A DNA stretch of 64,000 nt from Strongylocentrotus droebachiensis (Eukaryota; Echinodermata; Echinoidea; Camarodonta; Strongylocentrotidae): the NCBI GenBank assembly GCA_035222895.1, contig JAVYIG010009949.1:1-64000 (forward strand), read 5' to 3'. Below, one piece after another: positions 24,901-34,900 of this stretch (position 1 is its first letter; each line of letters begins with the position of its first letter). The translations under genes and the position numbers were made by a program. Under the pieces are notes generated by a model. The model had not been told where the DNA came from, did no database searches, and was given only the letters and a program-made list of their open reading frames with translations.

Positions 24901-25775
24901 GGCCAATAGGAGAGTGTGAAGAAGGTGTTGACTCTGTGTTTAAAGTAAAGTCAGTTAATGCCCTTCAGGCTCCAAACAGACGATTATAAAGTTAGGCAAG
25001 ACAATAGGAGAGTGTGAAGAAGGTGTTGACTCTGTGTTTAAAGTATAGTCAGTTAATGCCCTTCTGGCTCCAAACAGACGATTATAAAGTTAGGCAAGAC
25101 AATAGGAGAGTGTGAAGAAGGTGTTGACTCTGTGTTTAAAGTATAGTCAGTTAATGCCCTTCTGGCTCCAAACAGACGAATATAAAGTTAGGCAAGACAA
25201 TAGGAGAGTGTGAAGAAGGTGTTAACTCTGTGTTTAAAGTAAAGTCAGTTAATGCCCTTCTGGCTCCAAACAGACGATTATAAAGTTAGGCAAGACAATA
25301 GGAGAGTGTGAAGAAGGTGTTGACTCTGTGTTTAAAGTATAGTCAGTTAATGCCCTTCTGGCTCCAAACAGACGATTATAAAGTTAGGCAAGACAATAGG
25401 AGAGTGTGAAGAAGGTGTTGACTCTGTGTTTAAAGTATAGTCAGTTAATGCCCTTCTGGCTCCAAACAGACGAATATAAAGTTAGGCAAGACAATAGGAG
25501 AGTGTGAAGAAGGTGTTAACTCTGTGTTTCAAGTAAAGTCAGTTAATGCCCTTCTGGCTCCAAACAGACGATTATAAAGTTAGGCAAGACAATAGGAGAG
25601 TGTGAAGAAGGTGTTAACTCTGTGTTTCAAGTAAAGTCAGTTAATGCCCTTCTGGCTCCAAACAGACGATCATAAAGTTAGGCAAGACAATAGGGGAGTG
25701 TGAAGAAGGTGTTAAATCTGTGTTTAAAGTAAAGTCAGTTAATGCCCTTCTGGCTCCAAACAGACGATTATAAAA
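21963..25775. repeat. 98-bp satellite-like tandem array, 39 units
   Basis: The word TCAGTTAATG recurs from 22011 to 25735, a span of 3724 bases, which is exactly 38 x 98; every position I tested between (for example 22599 and 23971) is also in register. Units differ by a small set of substitutions: GATTATA or GAATATA, CAAGACA or CAGGCCA, GTTAAC or GTTGAC, GTAAAG or GTATAG, and CCCTTC or CTCTTC. First and last units are the most divergent (for example ATAGGGGAG). The period is not divisible by three and no frame is kept, so the array is non-coding. A partial unit precedes the first full one. Confidence 0.97.
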
Positions 25776-26368
25776 GTACAAGAAATGTTGAAGAAAGCAA
25801 TATAAATAGATGAAGAGAGAAAGGGGAGAGCGATAGAGTGGATGAGAGAGGCTGGGGTAAAGGACATAATATGATGAGAATGAAGGAGAGAGAAAGAGAG
25901 TGTGGGTAGATGAGAGAAAGAGAAAAAGTAATCGTATATCATGTTACTTACCAATGTTCAGGAAATCGTTCACCCTGAAATGGAGCTGCATGAATAATGA
26001 GTCAAACAAAATTGGTATGATATCCAGTTGTAAGTAAAAGAACTTCAAACGATGCTATTCATTTTAATGTAGACTCACTAATACCTATTTCCTACTTGAT
26101 TCGCTATTGTTTTGTCTGTTCAATGTTACGTTATAATTCGTTGTTATATTGCATATTATTGTAAGCACTGTGATATAGTTTACTGTGAATAGCGTACTAG
26201 CTAAATGCCTAATAATAATAATAATAATAATATCACTTTCTTTGGGGGATTTCGTATACTTTAGGTAATTATGACCATGATATTATTGCATGTATTTTCT
26301 AATGGTTGGTAAAATCACATTAAAAGCTAATGATTCATATTCTTTTATGGTGAACGTTGCAGCTTAAA
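25776..26368. other. non-genic stretch, short GA tracts
   Basis: GA-rich DNA at 25800-25930 and a short ATA run near 26211-26232. A good minus-strand donor (ATTG followed by GTAAGT) lies near 25948-25953, but I could not define a convincing exon attached to it. Confidence 0.45.
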
Positions 26369-26693
26369 CTAAAGAATCTCTTTTAAACTAATAATTTGAG
26401 AGACAACTGACTGAGTCAATTGATCTGGTGCAAATGTAGATTGGAATGGCGTTATCGGTGAAAGTTGCTGACAAGTTGTGGATTGGTTGATTTGTTCTGG
26501 CTCTGATTGAATACCTCTGTGAGGATAACTCTGAAACTGTCCAGAAGGTTGTGCTGATTCCAGCAGGGATGCATGGTGAGGGAGGTATGGCTGTTGGTGT
26601 GTTCTTGTCACTGGCCTTTCACACTGGTTGAGTGGTTGTTGGTGACGTTTTCTTGCTGGCCTCTTCTGTAGCATGCTGATATGTTTCTTTTCC
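26369..26693 (-). CDS. possible terminal exon, Gln/Pro/Ser-rich tail
   Basis: A minus-strand frame is open from a splice-acceptor-like TTACTTCAG (AG at 26694-26695) to a TAG stop at 26369-26371. It encodes 107 residues rich in Gln, Pro, Ser, His and Thr after a basic start (about residues 1-17, including RPARKR). There is no recognisable domain. The acceptor leaves one base to complete a codon, so it needs a preceding exon ending with two spare bases; the LRR exon at 51023-51387 ends that way. This makes it a candidate 3' exon of an NLR transcript, but more than 24 kb and several phase-0 exons lie between, so the link is speculative. Confidence 0.35.
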
Positions 26694-27079
26694 CTGAAGT
26701 AAGGACTCTGACATGGCAGACGAATACAGATTTTTAGAGAACAAAGGAAATGAAAAGTGATTAGCTGTAAAAGTGAGGGGAAAGGAGGAAAGGGATTGGT
26801 AACATTTTTCTTCTTTGAAACTCCTATTTTTTGGTTATACATGTACGCCTATCAAGAAGGATACAAGTGAACAATGTTGAGTTTGTAAATAATACCATTA
26901 CAATTATATTAGATACCGGTACATACAAATGAACAGCAGTAATGCAAGGGGGTAGATGACGGAAGAAAAAAAAAAAAGTGTTCCAACACAGTTTTTCAGA
27001 AATTATATTCTGTCCTCATGGTGTAGCCCCCCTAATAAAACTTTTATATTGGTTAAATTATTGTTAAATTTTCACCGTA

Positions 27080-27625
27080 ATAAGATATTTTGAGAATTTG
27101 TAAAACTTTCAAGATCCTATGATCTTTCACCTTCATGACCTCTTAGACCTGAAATCTAATCAATCCATCCTTCTATGCTCATACATGCTTCATCCAAGTG
27201 TGGTTTCAATCGCTTAATGTTTTTCAAGTTATTGCAGCGACGAGATATTTCAAAAAACCTTCATGACCCTGTGACCTTTGACCTTTTTCCTGAAAATATA
27301 GTCACTTCATCCTTGCGTTCTCATAATACTTCATGCAAGTGTAGTTTGCATTGCTTTAATACTCTTTAAGTTATCGCGTTTATGAATATTGTCTGTATTT
27401 TTAAATCCTTTTTGAGTCTGAGACCTTTAACATTTCACCTCTTTTATACACAATCAAATCAGTTAATCTTTGCATGCTCATACTCTGTCCAAGTTTGGTT
27501 AAAATCCATGTAATTTTCTCAAGTTATCAATATCATGGTAACGAAAAGCGAGACTGACGGACAAGCCAACAACATATGTTATGCCTCCATGCATCACCAC
27601 CTTGGGTGGCGGAGGCATACAAAAC
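27080..27625. repeat. dispersed repeat with internal ~120-bp units and GGCGGAGGCATA end
   Basis: Three diverged units of about 120-150 bases repeat the order: CTCATACATGCTTCATCCAAGTGTGGTT, then TCAAGTTAT, then GATATT, then CTTCATGACC. The block closes with GACGGACAAGCC and a hairpin-like end, TATGCCTCC...GGCGGAGGCATA (about 27580-27620). Similar elements ending in GGCGGAGGCATAA are widespread in marine invertebrate genomes. No coding sequence. Confidence 0.65.
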
Positions 27626-27909
27626 AAACAAAAAGGCATACATAATTCTTTAATTCCTAAAGAATAGTTACTTGATGGATTTAAACAAAATTATTCTTGG
27701 ACCCAATGTTTCTTTTCCTTTATTTCTTGCTAGATTTCATCCTAGCTGTTTTTTAAATCTATAAATGGACGAGTCTGGCTTTCAAATCTCCTACACAAAA
27801 TCCTTTACTTTGCTAGTTATGCTACAGTATGAACATTGATGAAGAGCAGCAAAAGTGCCTCTACATCCATGCATGTCACTACTGCCTGAGCACTGCCTTT
27901 TCTTATTAC

Positions 27910-28098
27910 CTGTGAGAATGCAGCCAAGGATTCTAGTTCAGTGAAGAAATCATCATGTACATATTGATACCCTTTCATCGCTAATGTTGTAAGGCAGGGT
28001 AGAAAGCAGAGAAACTTGGCTAGCTGCTTGGATGCCAAATGACTTAGATATATGGGTGGCATGTACACACACTGATAATTCAGGTCGACTGTTTTGAT
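27910..28098 (-). CDS. LRR exon (63 codons), NLR type
   Basis: A 189-base exon has a clear minus-strand acceptor (CTATCCCAACAG) and donor (CAG followed by GTAATA), phase 0 at both ends. The translation contains KQLAKFLCFLPCLTTLAMKG followed by FFTELESLA, the helix-strand pattern of a ribonuclease-inhibitor-type LRR as used in NLR proteins. It lies on the same strand as the Death-NACHT exons 31 kb away, and beside decayed LRR exons at 28.8-33.6 kb. It could be a 3' exon of that gene or belong to another NLR copy. No in-frame stop is present, so it may still be functional. Confidence 0.55.
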
Positions 28099-28784
28099 CT
28101 GTTGGGATAGAAAATTGATTGGCACCAGTCATGTACATGTAGCATGCATACTATCACATGTATGCATCATTGATAATGAAATCACAAGAACTATGTTGTA
28201 AACTTCCAGTACAATTATCTTCAGTGGATAAACAACACGAGATAGCCGCAGAGGTGAGGAAGACATAACTGTAGAGAGGGAATCATCAATTGTTGTGTTT
28301 TGAATTTGTATATGTATTAGCTGATTTCTTTACCTAGATTTGCCCAAGTGTGGTAGGCATTCCCGGATATTTTTTTAAGGGGGAAGGTTGTTGATTGATA
28401 GAATTGAGATTTTACAAATGAATGGCATATATGTAAAGCCTGACATTGGAAAAATAGTGGAAACCATTATAATCTGTACTCTCCCATTAAGCATTCATAT
28501 AATCACAGCAGATGATCCAGGATTCTGAAGGGGGAGGGGGGGGGGCAGAAATCAGTGGCAGACTCAGGAAATACTTCACTGGATTACTATCACATCCTAG
28601 TTTATGCTGTATTTTTTGTTGTTGGTGTTTTACCTGATTGCTCAAAAAGTGTTATGCCCATTGAAAAGTATCCAGAAAATTGACTTAGTCATTCACATGT
28701 ATTTGTATTATTAACCTGGAATCTCAGTACAAAGAGCAAGACAAAATATGTTTGTAATGTTTTAATTTCTCCTCAGTTTATTTT

Positions 28785-28965
28785 TTATTTGTTTAACTGG
28801 AGATGAAGAAGCTCGAACAGCAATCTCTTTGTAGAAATTATTATTAAGGAAACATGAGTCAATATTCAGGTATGTAAGATGATGCAGGAGACTGAGACAC
28901 TTCCCCAGACAGCAGGATGCTAATTTGTTATTGTGCATGTTCAGATCGCAAAACCATAAATACAA
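28785..28965 (-). pseudogene. decayed LRR exon
   Basis: The frame reads KLASCCLGKCLSLLHHLTYL, NNFYKEIA and RASSSP, a clear relative of the intact exon at 33265-33435. The acceptor region is replaced by unrelated sequence, and the donor is damaged (TCTCCAGTTAAAC where the intact copy has TCTCAGGTAAAA). It therefore looks like a dead duplicate of the LRR exon. Confidence 0.65.
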
Positions 28966-28979
28966 ATGAATGGCATACA

Positions 28980-29298
28980 TAAATCATGAAGCATGAAATG
29001 GGGGGGGGGGGGGGCGGCAACCATTAAAATAGTCTGTACTCTCACATAATCACAAGAGATGATCCAGGATTTTGAAGGGGAGGGGGGGGGGAGAAATCTG
29101 ATTAGCGAAATGCTCACCGATTGTTTGGTTTGTTGATTTTATTGTCCATATAAAATTTATATACCCACAAAATGAATACACAGGTATACAAAAATCAGCT
29201 TTCAAAATACAGATGGATCGCTCTATCCGGAGACAAAGTAACTCATCCAGACAGCAGGATGCTGATTGGTCATCATGTATATATAGAAAAAGTAAAAA
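28980..29298. other. non-genic stretch with poly-G and an LRR-exon scrap
   Basis: Poly-G tracts lie at about 29000-29015 and 29077-29090. At 29245-29280 the bases CCAGACAGCAGGATGCTGAT match the SASCCLG part of the duplicated LRR exon on the minus strand. This is only a remnant of another copy. Confidence 0.55.
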
Positions 29299-29861
29299 GC
29301 AGGGCTCCCACTTTATAGCCGAGTTGTATTAGCGAGTTATGGCAAGTTGTGGTGAGTTGCCTCAAAGAGGCATTCGCAATAATTCGCAAATAGCTCTTAT
29401 TGTAACTCGGGATAACTCGCAACAATTCGGTATGGGTTAGCGAACTCTTTACAACATTCCATGACTCTCCTCGAAGTTGTTCATATACTCGCTTTACTCG
29501 TAACAAGCTCGCGCTACACTTTTCATAGCTCGTAGCAACTCGCCACCTTTATACGAGTTACGAAGAGTGCAGCGCGAGCTTGTTACGAGTAATGCGAGTA
29601 TATTACGAGTGTAAGTGAGTTCACCTCGAGTTACAACGAATCAGTGAAAATGTTGAACATGTTTCAAATTTTGGAACTGCTTGCGACTTCAAGGAGAGTC
29701 GTGGGATGTTGTAAAGAGTTAATCCGAGCCATACTGAGTTGTCGCGAGTTATCCCGAGTTACAAGAAGAGCTTCCGCAAGTTATTGCGAGTGCCTCTTTG
29801 AGGCAACTCACCACAACTCGCCTTAACTCGCTAATACAACTCGGCTAAGTGGGAGCCCTGC
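29299..29861. mobile_element. 563-bp foldback element
   Basis: Nearly the whole element is an inverted repeat. GCAGGGCTCCCACTT at the left is mirrored by AAGTGGGAGCCCTGC at the right, and the homology continues inwards for at least 180 bases (CAACTCGCTAATACAACTCGG, GAGTTGCCTCAAAGAGGCA and so on). It belongs to the same family as 4765-6777. The immediate flanks (AAAA and TTTA) do not show the TTAA duplication seen there. Such long arms can form a stable hairpin if transcribed. Confidence 0.8.
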
Positions 29862-29924
29862 TTTACTAGGTCCAAGCCAATAACCATAAATTTCTGAATC
29901 TGTGGAAATGCAGATCTGTCGATT

Positions 29925-30965
29925 CAGGAAAGAGGCAATAGCTTTAATGTCTGAGGTGAAAGAAATATTCCACCAATTCCATGTAAAAAAAGAGCACACA
30001 TATTATTTCAATTTTTTATGGTGGACTAGTGGAGACTTTAGTCAACATTCCAGTGACTACAGGATGAATGAGCATCTCTTTGGTGCTGAATTTTCACACA
30101 AAAAGCATCTGGGTTCATTCAAAATGACTTCTACTTCGATGATGGCTTGAGAACTCCAGAAAGGTGATGCAAGCAATTCCAGCTAAAGATAGAGGGAAGG
30201 ATGTGAAAGAGTTAAATCTTTTACAAGACACTCTACCTATGAAGAAGGCACTCGGGGTCCAGTGGTGTACTGAATCAGACTCATTTTAATTTTGAATAGC
30301 CTCTCCATCCACTGACAAGAAGTCTACGGTAATGTCAATGTATGACCCTTTAGGACTTCTAGCACCAAGCATCCCTCCTGGAAATCTGATTCTCGAAAAA
30401 ATGTGTAGAGTCTCAGCTAGTTGAAAGAATCTCCATTGATAGATGTTACAAACCAAAGGACTTTGGAGATATCAAGAATGTGCAGCTTCATCATTACTCT
30501 GATGCTAGCAATTTTGGTTATGGACAGTGCACCTATATAAGACCAACACATCAAGAAGACAAGGTAAACGGCACGCTACTGATGGGAAAATCCAGGGTAG
30601 CTCCTCTCAAGATGGTTACAGTGCCCCGACTAGAGTTGACAGCAGCTCTAGTTTCAGCGAAAGTTAGCTCCTTTCTGCAGAATGAAATTAATCTTGAGAA
30701 TGTTAGGCACCTCTTCTGGACAGAAAGCAGAGTGGTTTTAGGCTACATCGAGAACGAAACGAGAAGGTTCTACGTATTTGTAGCCAACCAAGAGAGACAA
30801 ATCCGAGATAAATCACTACCGTCACAATGGCACCACATTGCTACTAAAGACAATCCTGCAGATGGAGCTTCTAGAGGGCTAACTGGTCCTGATTTCCTAT
30901 GGAAGAAGGACATTCCAGATGACAAGACGAAATATGAAAGTAAAAGTTCTTCCCAATGGTCCTGA
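29925..30965 (+). pseudogene. BEL/Pao retrotransposon pol fragment (RT end to RNase H)
   Basis: Several frames together trace a BEL/Pao-type pol. The first, 29960-30110, has FLWWTSGDF and YRMNEHLFGAEFS from the RT palm. The next, about 30120-30270, contains DDGL and KKALGVQWCTESDSF. A third has YDPLGLLAP. The longest open stretch (30480-30965) has SDASNFGYGQC, MGKSRVAPLK, VPRLELTAAL and NPADGASRGL, which is the Pao-type RNase H and the start of the following region. At least two frameshifts and several stop codons separate the parts. No LTRs, protease, N-terminal RT or integrase are visible, so this is an immobile, truncated copy. Confidence 0.85.
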
Positions 30966-30984
30966 AGTGAAAAGGACTCAATAC

Positions 30985-31200
30985 AATTCAACTAAATTCA
31001 GTTCGAACTCAATTCAATTCAATTCAGTTCAATTCAAATTTATTTCTAAATCATAAATATCATTAACAAATACAAAATATATATCATGTTCAACAGCAAG
31101 GATATGACAAATAAAAGGAAGCCATCTAAAAAAAAAAGCTTCTAATCGGTGCAGCTCCCTTAATTAGACTGCATGTCAGTTTACATGAGAAAATATAATT
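30985..31200. repeat. dispersed repeat copy, ATTCA-rich start
   Basis: An AATTCA/ATTCA run is followed by AAATTTATTTCTAAATCATA, TATATATCATGTTCAACA, GGAAGCC, and then AAGCTT...GGTGCAGCTCCCTTAA...GACTGCATGTCAGTTTACATGAG. Related copies lie at 31750-31882 continuing at 32187-32300, and at 33635-33795. The copy here is uninterrupted at the site where the 31.9-kb hAT element inserted in its relative. Confidence 0.75.
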
Positions 31201-31562
31201 AATGAACAAAGAAGTTATATCACAATCACTCGGGAAAGGGTCGTTCATAATTTATGAAGCAGTATATGAAGAAGGAAATTTTGATGAAAGATAGTGAAAA
31301 CCCTTCAGTCTCTAACTGAGTGGCTGGCACTTTGTGCACCCCTTTTAAAAAAAATACACAAAAGTAAGAAAAATAACACGTAAATAGGCCTCGAGATTCT
31401 TGCGGTAATATTGTAGTACAAATATTTTTCCAAGTGTTATTCTCATTGAAAAGTATTATATCTACTCCAATTTATTTGTATTCCCATCCCATATCCTCGG
31501 GCTTTCAAAAAGAAACATTTCCCATCTCTTTTTATCTGCTTCTTAAAAAAAAAAAATGATAC

Positions 31563-31730
31563 CTGAGATGAAGAAGCTCGATCAGCAATCTCTTTGTAGA
31601 AATCATGAAGGAAACATAACGCAATCGTCAAGTCTGTCAGATGAGACAGGAGACTGACAAACTTCCCCAGACAACAGGATGCTGATTGGTTATCATGTAA
31701 TTTCAAGATTATAATATCTAACTTGTGAAT
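31563..31730 (-). pseudogene. LRR exon copy with lost splice acceptor
   Basis: The translation reads LHDNQSASCCLGKFVSLL, SHLTDLTIALCFLHDFYKEI and ADRASSSQ and ends in a good donor (CAG followed by GTATCA). The acceptor position, ACAG in the intact copy at 33435, is ACAT here. The exon itself has no stop codon and is three bases shorter than the intact copy. Loss of the AG suggests it is skipped or dead. Confidence 0.7.
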
Positions 31731-31749
31731 ATGTGGAAAAACAAATATT

Positions 31750-32300
31750 AAATTATTAAAATTCAAATTTATTTATAAAACATAAGAATCATCAACAAAT
31801 ACAAAATATATATCATGTTCAACAACAAAGATAATGACAAAGACAAGGAAGCCAACCAAAAAAAGCTTATAATGAGTGCAGCCAGGCCCGAACGCAGGAT
31901 TTTTTTCGAAGGGGGGGTTTTACAATTTGAAAATTGGGCCGAAAATTTCGCAACGACTCAGCCAGCCGCTGAATAAGCGGGGAGAGGGGGGGGGGGGGGG
32001 AGGGGGGGGGAGGGGGGGGGGGGTAAGGTCACCTTTTTTGGGTCACCCATTAGCACAATTCGTTATTTTTGTATTAAACACAAAAACAAAAAAATTGAGG
32101 AAGGGGGGTTTCTCCAAAACACACCCCAAACATAATTGAGGGGGGGGGGGGGTTCAACCCCCAAACCATCCCTGCGTACGCGCCTGAGTGCAGCTCCCTA
32201 AGACTGCATGTCAGTTTACATGAGAAGATATAATTGATGATCAAAGGAATTATATAAAAATACCAATGCAAATGCACCCGCACCAAACACACCGTAAGAA
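31750..32300. repeat. dispersed repeat copy interrupted by a hAT-type element
   Basis: This is the second copy of the repeat described at 30985-31200. It is split between 31882 and 32187 by an inserted element; rejoining the two parts (with one copy of AGTGCAGC) restores the order seen in the uninterrupted copy. Confidence 0.8.
31883..32186. mobile_element. 304-bp non-autonomous hAT-type element with perfect 8-bp target duplication
   Basis: The ends are CAGGCCCGAACGCAGGA and CCCTGCGTACGCGCCTG, an imperfect inverted repeat. AGTGCAGC is duplicated exactly outside them (31875-31882 and 32187-32194). The empty site is seen in the related repeat at about 31150 (GGTGCAGCTCCCTT). The interior is dominated by poly-G tracts and encodes nothing. 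An 8-bp target duplication and CAG...CTG ends are diagnostic of hAT-type transposition. Confidence 0.9.
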
Positions 32301-33264
32301 ATCACACACATAATTACTTGGGAAAGGGGAAGAAGTAAAGTTGGTTAATAATTCACGAAGCAGTAAATGGGGAGAATAGTAGAAACCCTAATATTAATCT
32401 GTACGAACAATCACATAATCACAGGAGATGATCCAGGATTCTGAATGGGGGGGGGGGGGTGGAAAATATGATAAGCAAAATGCTCACTCAAGGGTGTGTT
32501 GGATGGTTTTATTTTCCATATAAAATGTATATACCCTCATAATGAAAAGATATAACAAAGAGTGCTCTATTCCGGAGACAAGGTAACTCTTCCAAATCGA
32601 AATACGGCAGATGCCAGCAAATCATGAAGCGGGGAATTTGGAAAAAATATAGTGGAAACCCCTAAGCCCGTAACTCTGTGGTATTTTGTACCCCCCCCCC
32701 AAAAAAAAAAAAAAAAAAATAAATAAATAAATAATAATAATACAAAAATAAATAAATACATCGGCATGCCTGAGAAATGTAGTGGTTATCCGGGTTATCG
32801 ATTACACCATTTAAATACAAAGATATTGTGTTCAAGGACATAAATCCAGAAAATTATCCTATCTTTTTTAACTTATTTTTAGGTGGAGTAATAATAAAAA
32901 TTTCAAGTAGTCAACCTTAAACTTGTGAATCTGTGGACATTTAATTGAATACGGCATACAGCGGCAAGTCATGAAGAAGGAAATTTTGATGAAAGATAGT
33001 GAAAACCCTTCAGTCTCTAAATGAATGGCACTTTCAATACTCCTTCCAAAAATATACAAAACAAAGTAAGAAAAAATAACACGTAAATAGGCCTCAAGAT
33101 TCTAGTGGTAATTGTAGTACAGACAATTTTCCCAGTGTTATTCTCATGGAAAAGTACATTATATTTAATCCAATTTATTCGTATTCCTATCCCGCAACCT
33201 CAGGTTTAAAAAAAGAAACATTTCCCATCTCTTTTTATCTGCTTCTTAAAAAAATACATTTTAC
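32300..33264. other. non-genic stretch with LRR-exon scrap
   Basis: Poly-G (32446-32459) and poly-A/TAAA runs (32690-32750) are the main features. At about 32925-32940 TTGTGAATCTGTGG matches the acceptor end of the duplicated LRR exon on the minus strand, but homology is lost at once. This is a truncated duplicate. Confidence 0.5.
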
Positions 33265-33435
33265 CTGAGATGAAGAAGCTTGATCAGCAATCTTTTTGTA
33301 GAAATCTATATGAAGGGTACATCTGTCGATCACCAGGTCTGTAAGATGAGGCAGGAGACTGACAAACTTCCCCAGACAACAGGATGCTGATTGATCATCG
33401 TGTAGGTACAAAATTTGAACCTTTAATGTCTGAAT
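33265..33435 (-). CDS. LRR exon (57 codons), best-preserved copy of the local family
   Basis: A 171-base exon in phase 0 at both ends has acceptor CATGCACAG and donor CAG followed by GTAAAA. It encodes IQTLKVQILYLHDDQSASCC, LGKFVSLLPHLTDLVIDRCT and a tail FYKKIADQASSSQ, two LRR-like helix/strand repeats. The exon at 47298-47468 has the same length and phase but a different sequence. Decayed duplicates lie at 28.8, 29.25, 31.6, 32.9 and 33.5 kb, so this exon type has multiplied locally. It is intact in itself; whether it is spliced into a transcript is unknown. Confidence 0.6.
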
Positions 33436-33510
33436 CTGTGCATGGAAATACAAAAGAATATCATCCGTGAATCATGAAGCATGACATGGGGAAAATAATG
33501 AAACCCTTAA

Positions 33511-33620
33511 TCATCAGGTCTGTCAGATGAGACAGGAGACTGACAAACTTCCCCAGACAACAGGATGCTGATTGGTTATCATGTAATTTCAAGTGTGAAA
33601 TATCTAACTTTGTAAATCTG
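33511..33620 (-). pseudogene. frameshifted, truncated LRR exon copy
   Basis: It is closely similar to the exon at 31563-31730, with the CAATCAGCATCCTGTTGTCTGG core. An extra base near its 5' end (TTACAAAGTTAGA against TCACAAGTTAGA) puts the opening in the wrong frame. The 3' half is missing after the DLM position. Confidence 0.7.
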
Positions 33621-33634
33621 TGGAAATAAAAATA

Positions 33635-33795
33635 TTCAATTCAATTCAATTCAATTCAATTCAGATCAACTCAAATTTATTTCTATATCATAAAAATCAT
33701 TAACAAAAGAAAATATATATCAGGTTAACAAAGGTATTGACAAAGAAAAGGAAGGCAACAAAAACAAAGCTTATTATGGGTGCAGCTCCCTTACT
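33635..33795. repeat. third dispersed repeat copy with (ATTCA)n
   Basis: ATTCA repeats are followed by AAATTTATTTCTATATCATA, AAAGGAAGGCAACA and AAGCTTATTATGGGTGCAGCTCCCTTA. It matches the copies at 30985 and 31750 and ends at the same GCAGCTCCCTTA word. Confidence 0.75.
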
Positions 33796-33984
33796 CTAAT
33801 AGTTTTTGATTTATGGCAAATCGTTACCATTAGTTTGATTGTATTGTTTCAACTGAGTTGAAGGGCTAGGGCATGCAATGCATCCAGAGGATTATGGCCC
33901 TTTCCTATCAGATCATATGGAAAAAAATGTCAGTGATGATGGCGATGACTGTACTTGTAGTTTTGGAACCATTTGTGTACTGTA

Positions 33985-34900
33985 TGTTTGTGTATAGACA
34001 CCATCATGTGGTTTACCACATGATCGTACATATTTAACACAGAGTGACATATATGTACCACAGTGTGGTATGTACTGAATTATACAACACATACGTGGAT
34101 AGAATTAACGTTAATCTTTCAACGAATGAAAATATTCGCACTATTGAACTCATAACCATTCATTATTTGTATACTATGTGTAAACTGTGTGTTCACAGTA
34201 TTGTCACAGTGTGTGGTTCAAATCATGTGGTTTACCACATAGTCCACATAGTCGTACATATTTAACACATAGTGATACATATGTACCACAGTGTGGTATA
34301 TACTGAACTATGTGTAAACTATGTATTCACATTATTGTCACAGTGTGGGGTTCAAATCATGTGGTTTACCACATAGTCGTACATATTTAACACAGAGTGA
34401 TATGTAGCGTAAATTACTAATTAATTTTATCAAATGTGTGGTAGACTATGTGGTGGATCCCACCGTTTACCAGATTATGTGGTGTATGCCACAGTGTGGT
34501 AGACTATGTGTTATATGTGCTAACACATGTGATTTTGGGACGTGTGGTAACTCTGAGGTCTACTAGGCGGTGCGTACCACAGTGTGGTAACGTTGTGGTA
34601 TACTAAGTGGTTGAAACCACAGTGTGGACCACATGTGATTTTGGGAAACGTGGCAACGCTGTGGTGTACTATGTGGTTGATACCACAGTGTGGGCCACAT
34701 GTGATTTTGGGACATGTGGTATAGCTATGGTGTACTTAGTGGTGTAGTTGATACCACAGCGTTACCACGCTGTGGTACGCACCACATAGTACACCACAGC
34801 GTTACCACATGTCCCAAAATCACATGTGGCCCACACTGTGGTACCACACTTTGTTTGACTATGTGGTACCCAGTGTGGTTCACTATGTGGTAACACTGTG
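33985..34900. repeat. palindrome-rich CCACAGTGTGG / GTGGTNNACCAC region
   Basis: Short self-complementary words (ACCACAGTGTGGT, GTGGTTTACCAC) recur dozens of times. Around 34763 they combine into a large imperfect palindrome: the arm at about 34678-34735 (GATACCACAGTGTGGGCCAC, then ATGTGATTTTGGGACATGTG) is mirrored at 34790-34846. Direct repeats of about 150 bases (ACCACATAGTCGTACATATTTAACACA and following) cover 34000-34420. Nothing is coding. Confidence 0.75.

Noticed and set aside
21963-25775. Regular repeat array as a possible CRISPR
   Set aside because: The 98-bp units are continuous with no unique spacers, the host is an animal, and no cas genes exist.
25948-25973. 23-base exon (GGTGAACGATTTCCTGAAC...) with good acceptor and donor
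   Set aside because: It resembles part of the 47298 LRR exon, but it lies downstream of a stop-bearing exon candidate and its phase cannot be tested; likely a scrap.
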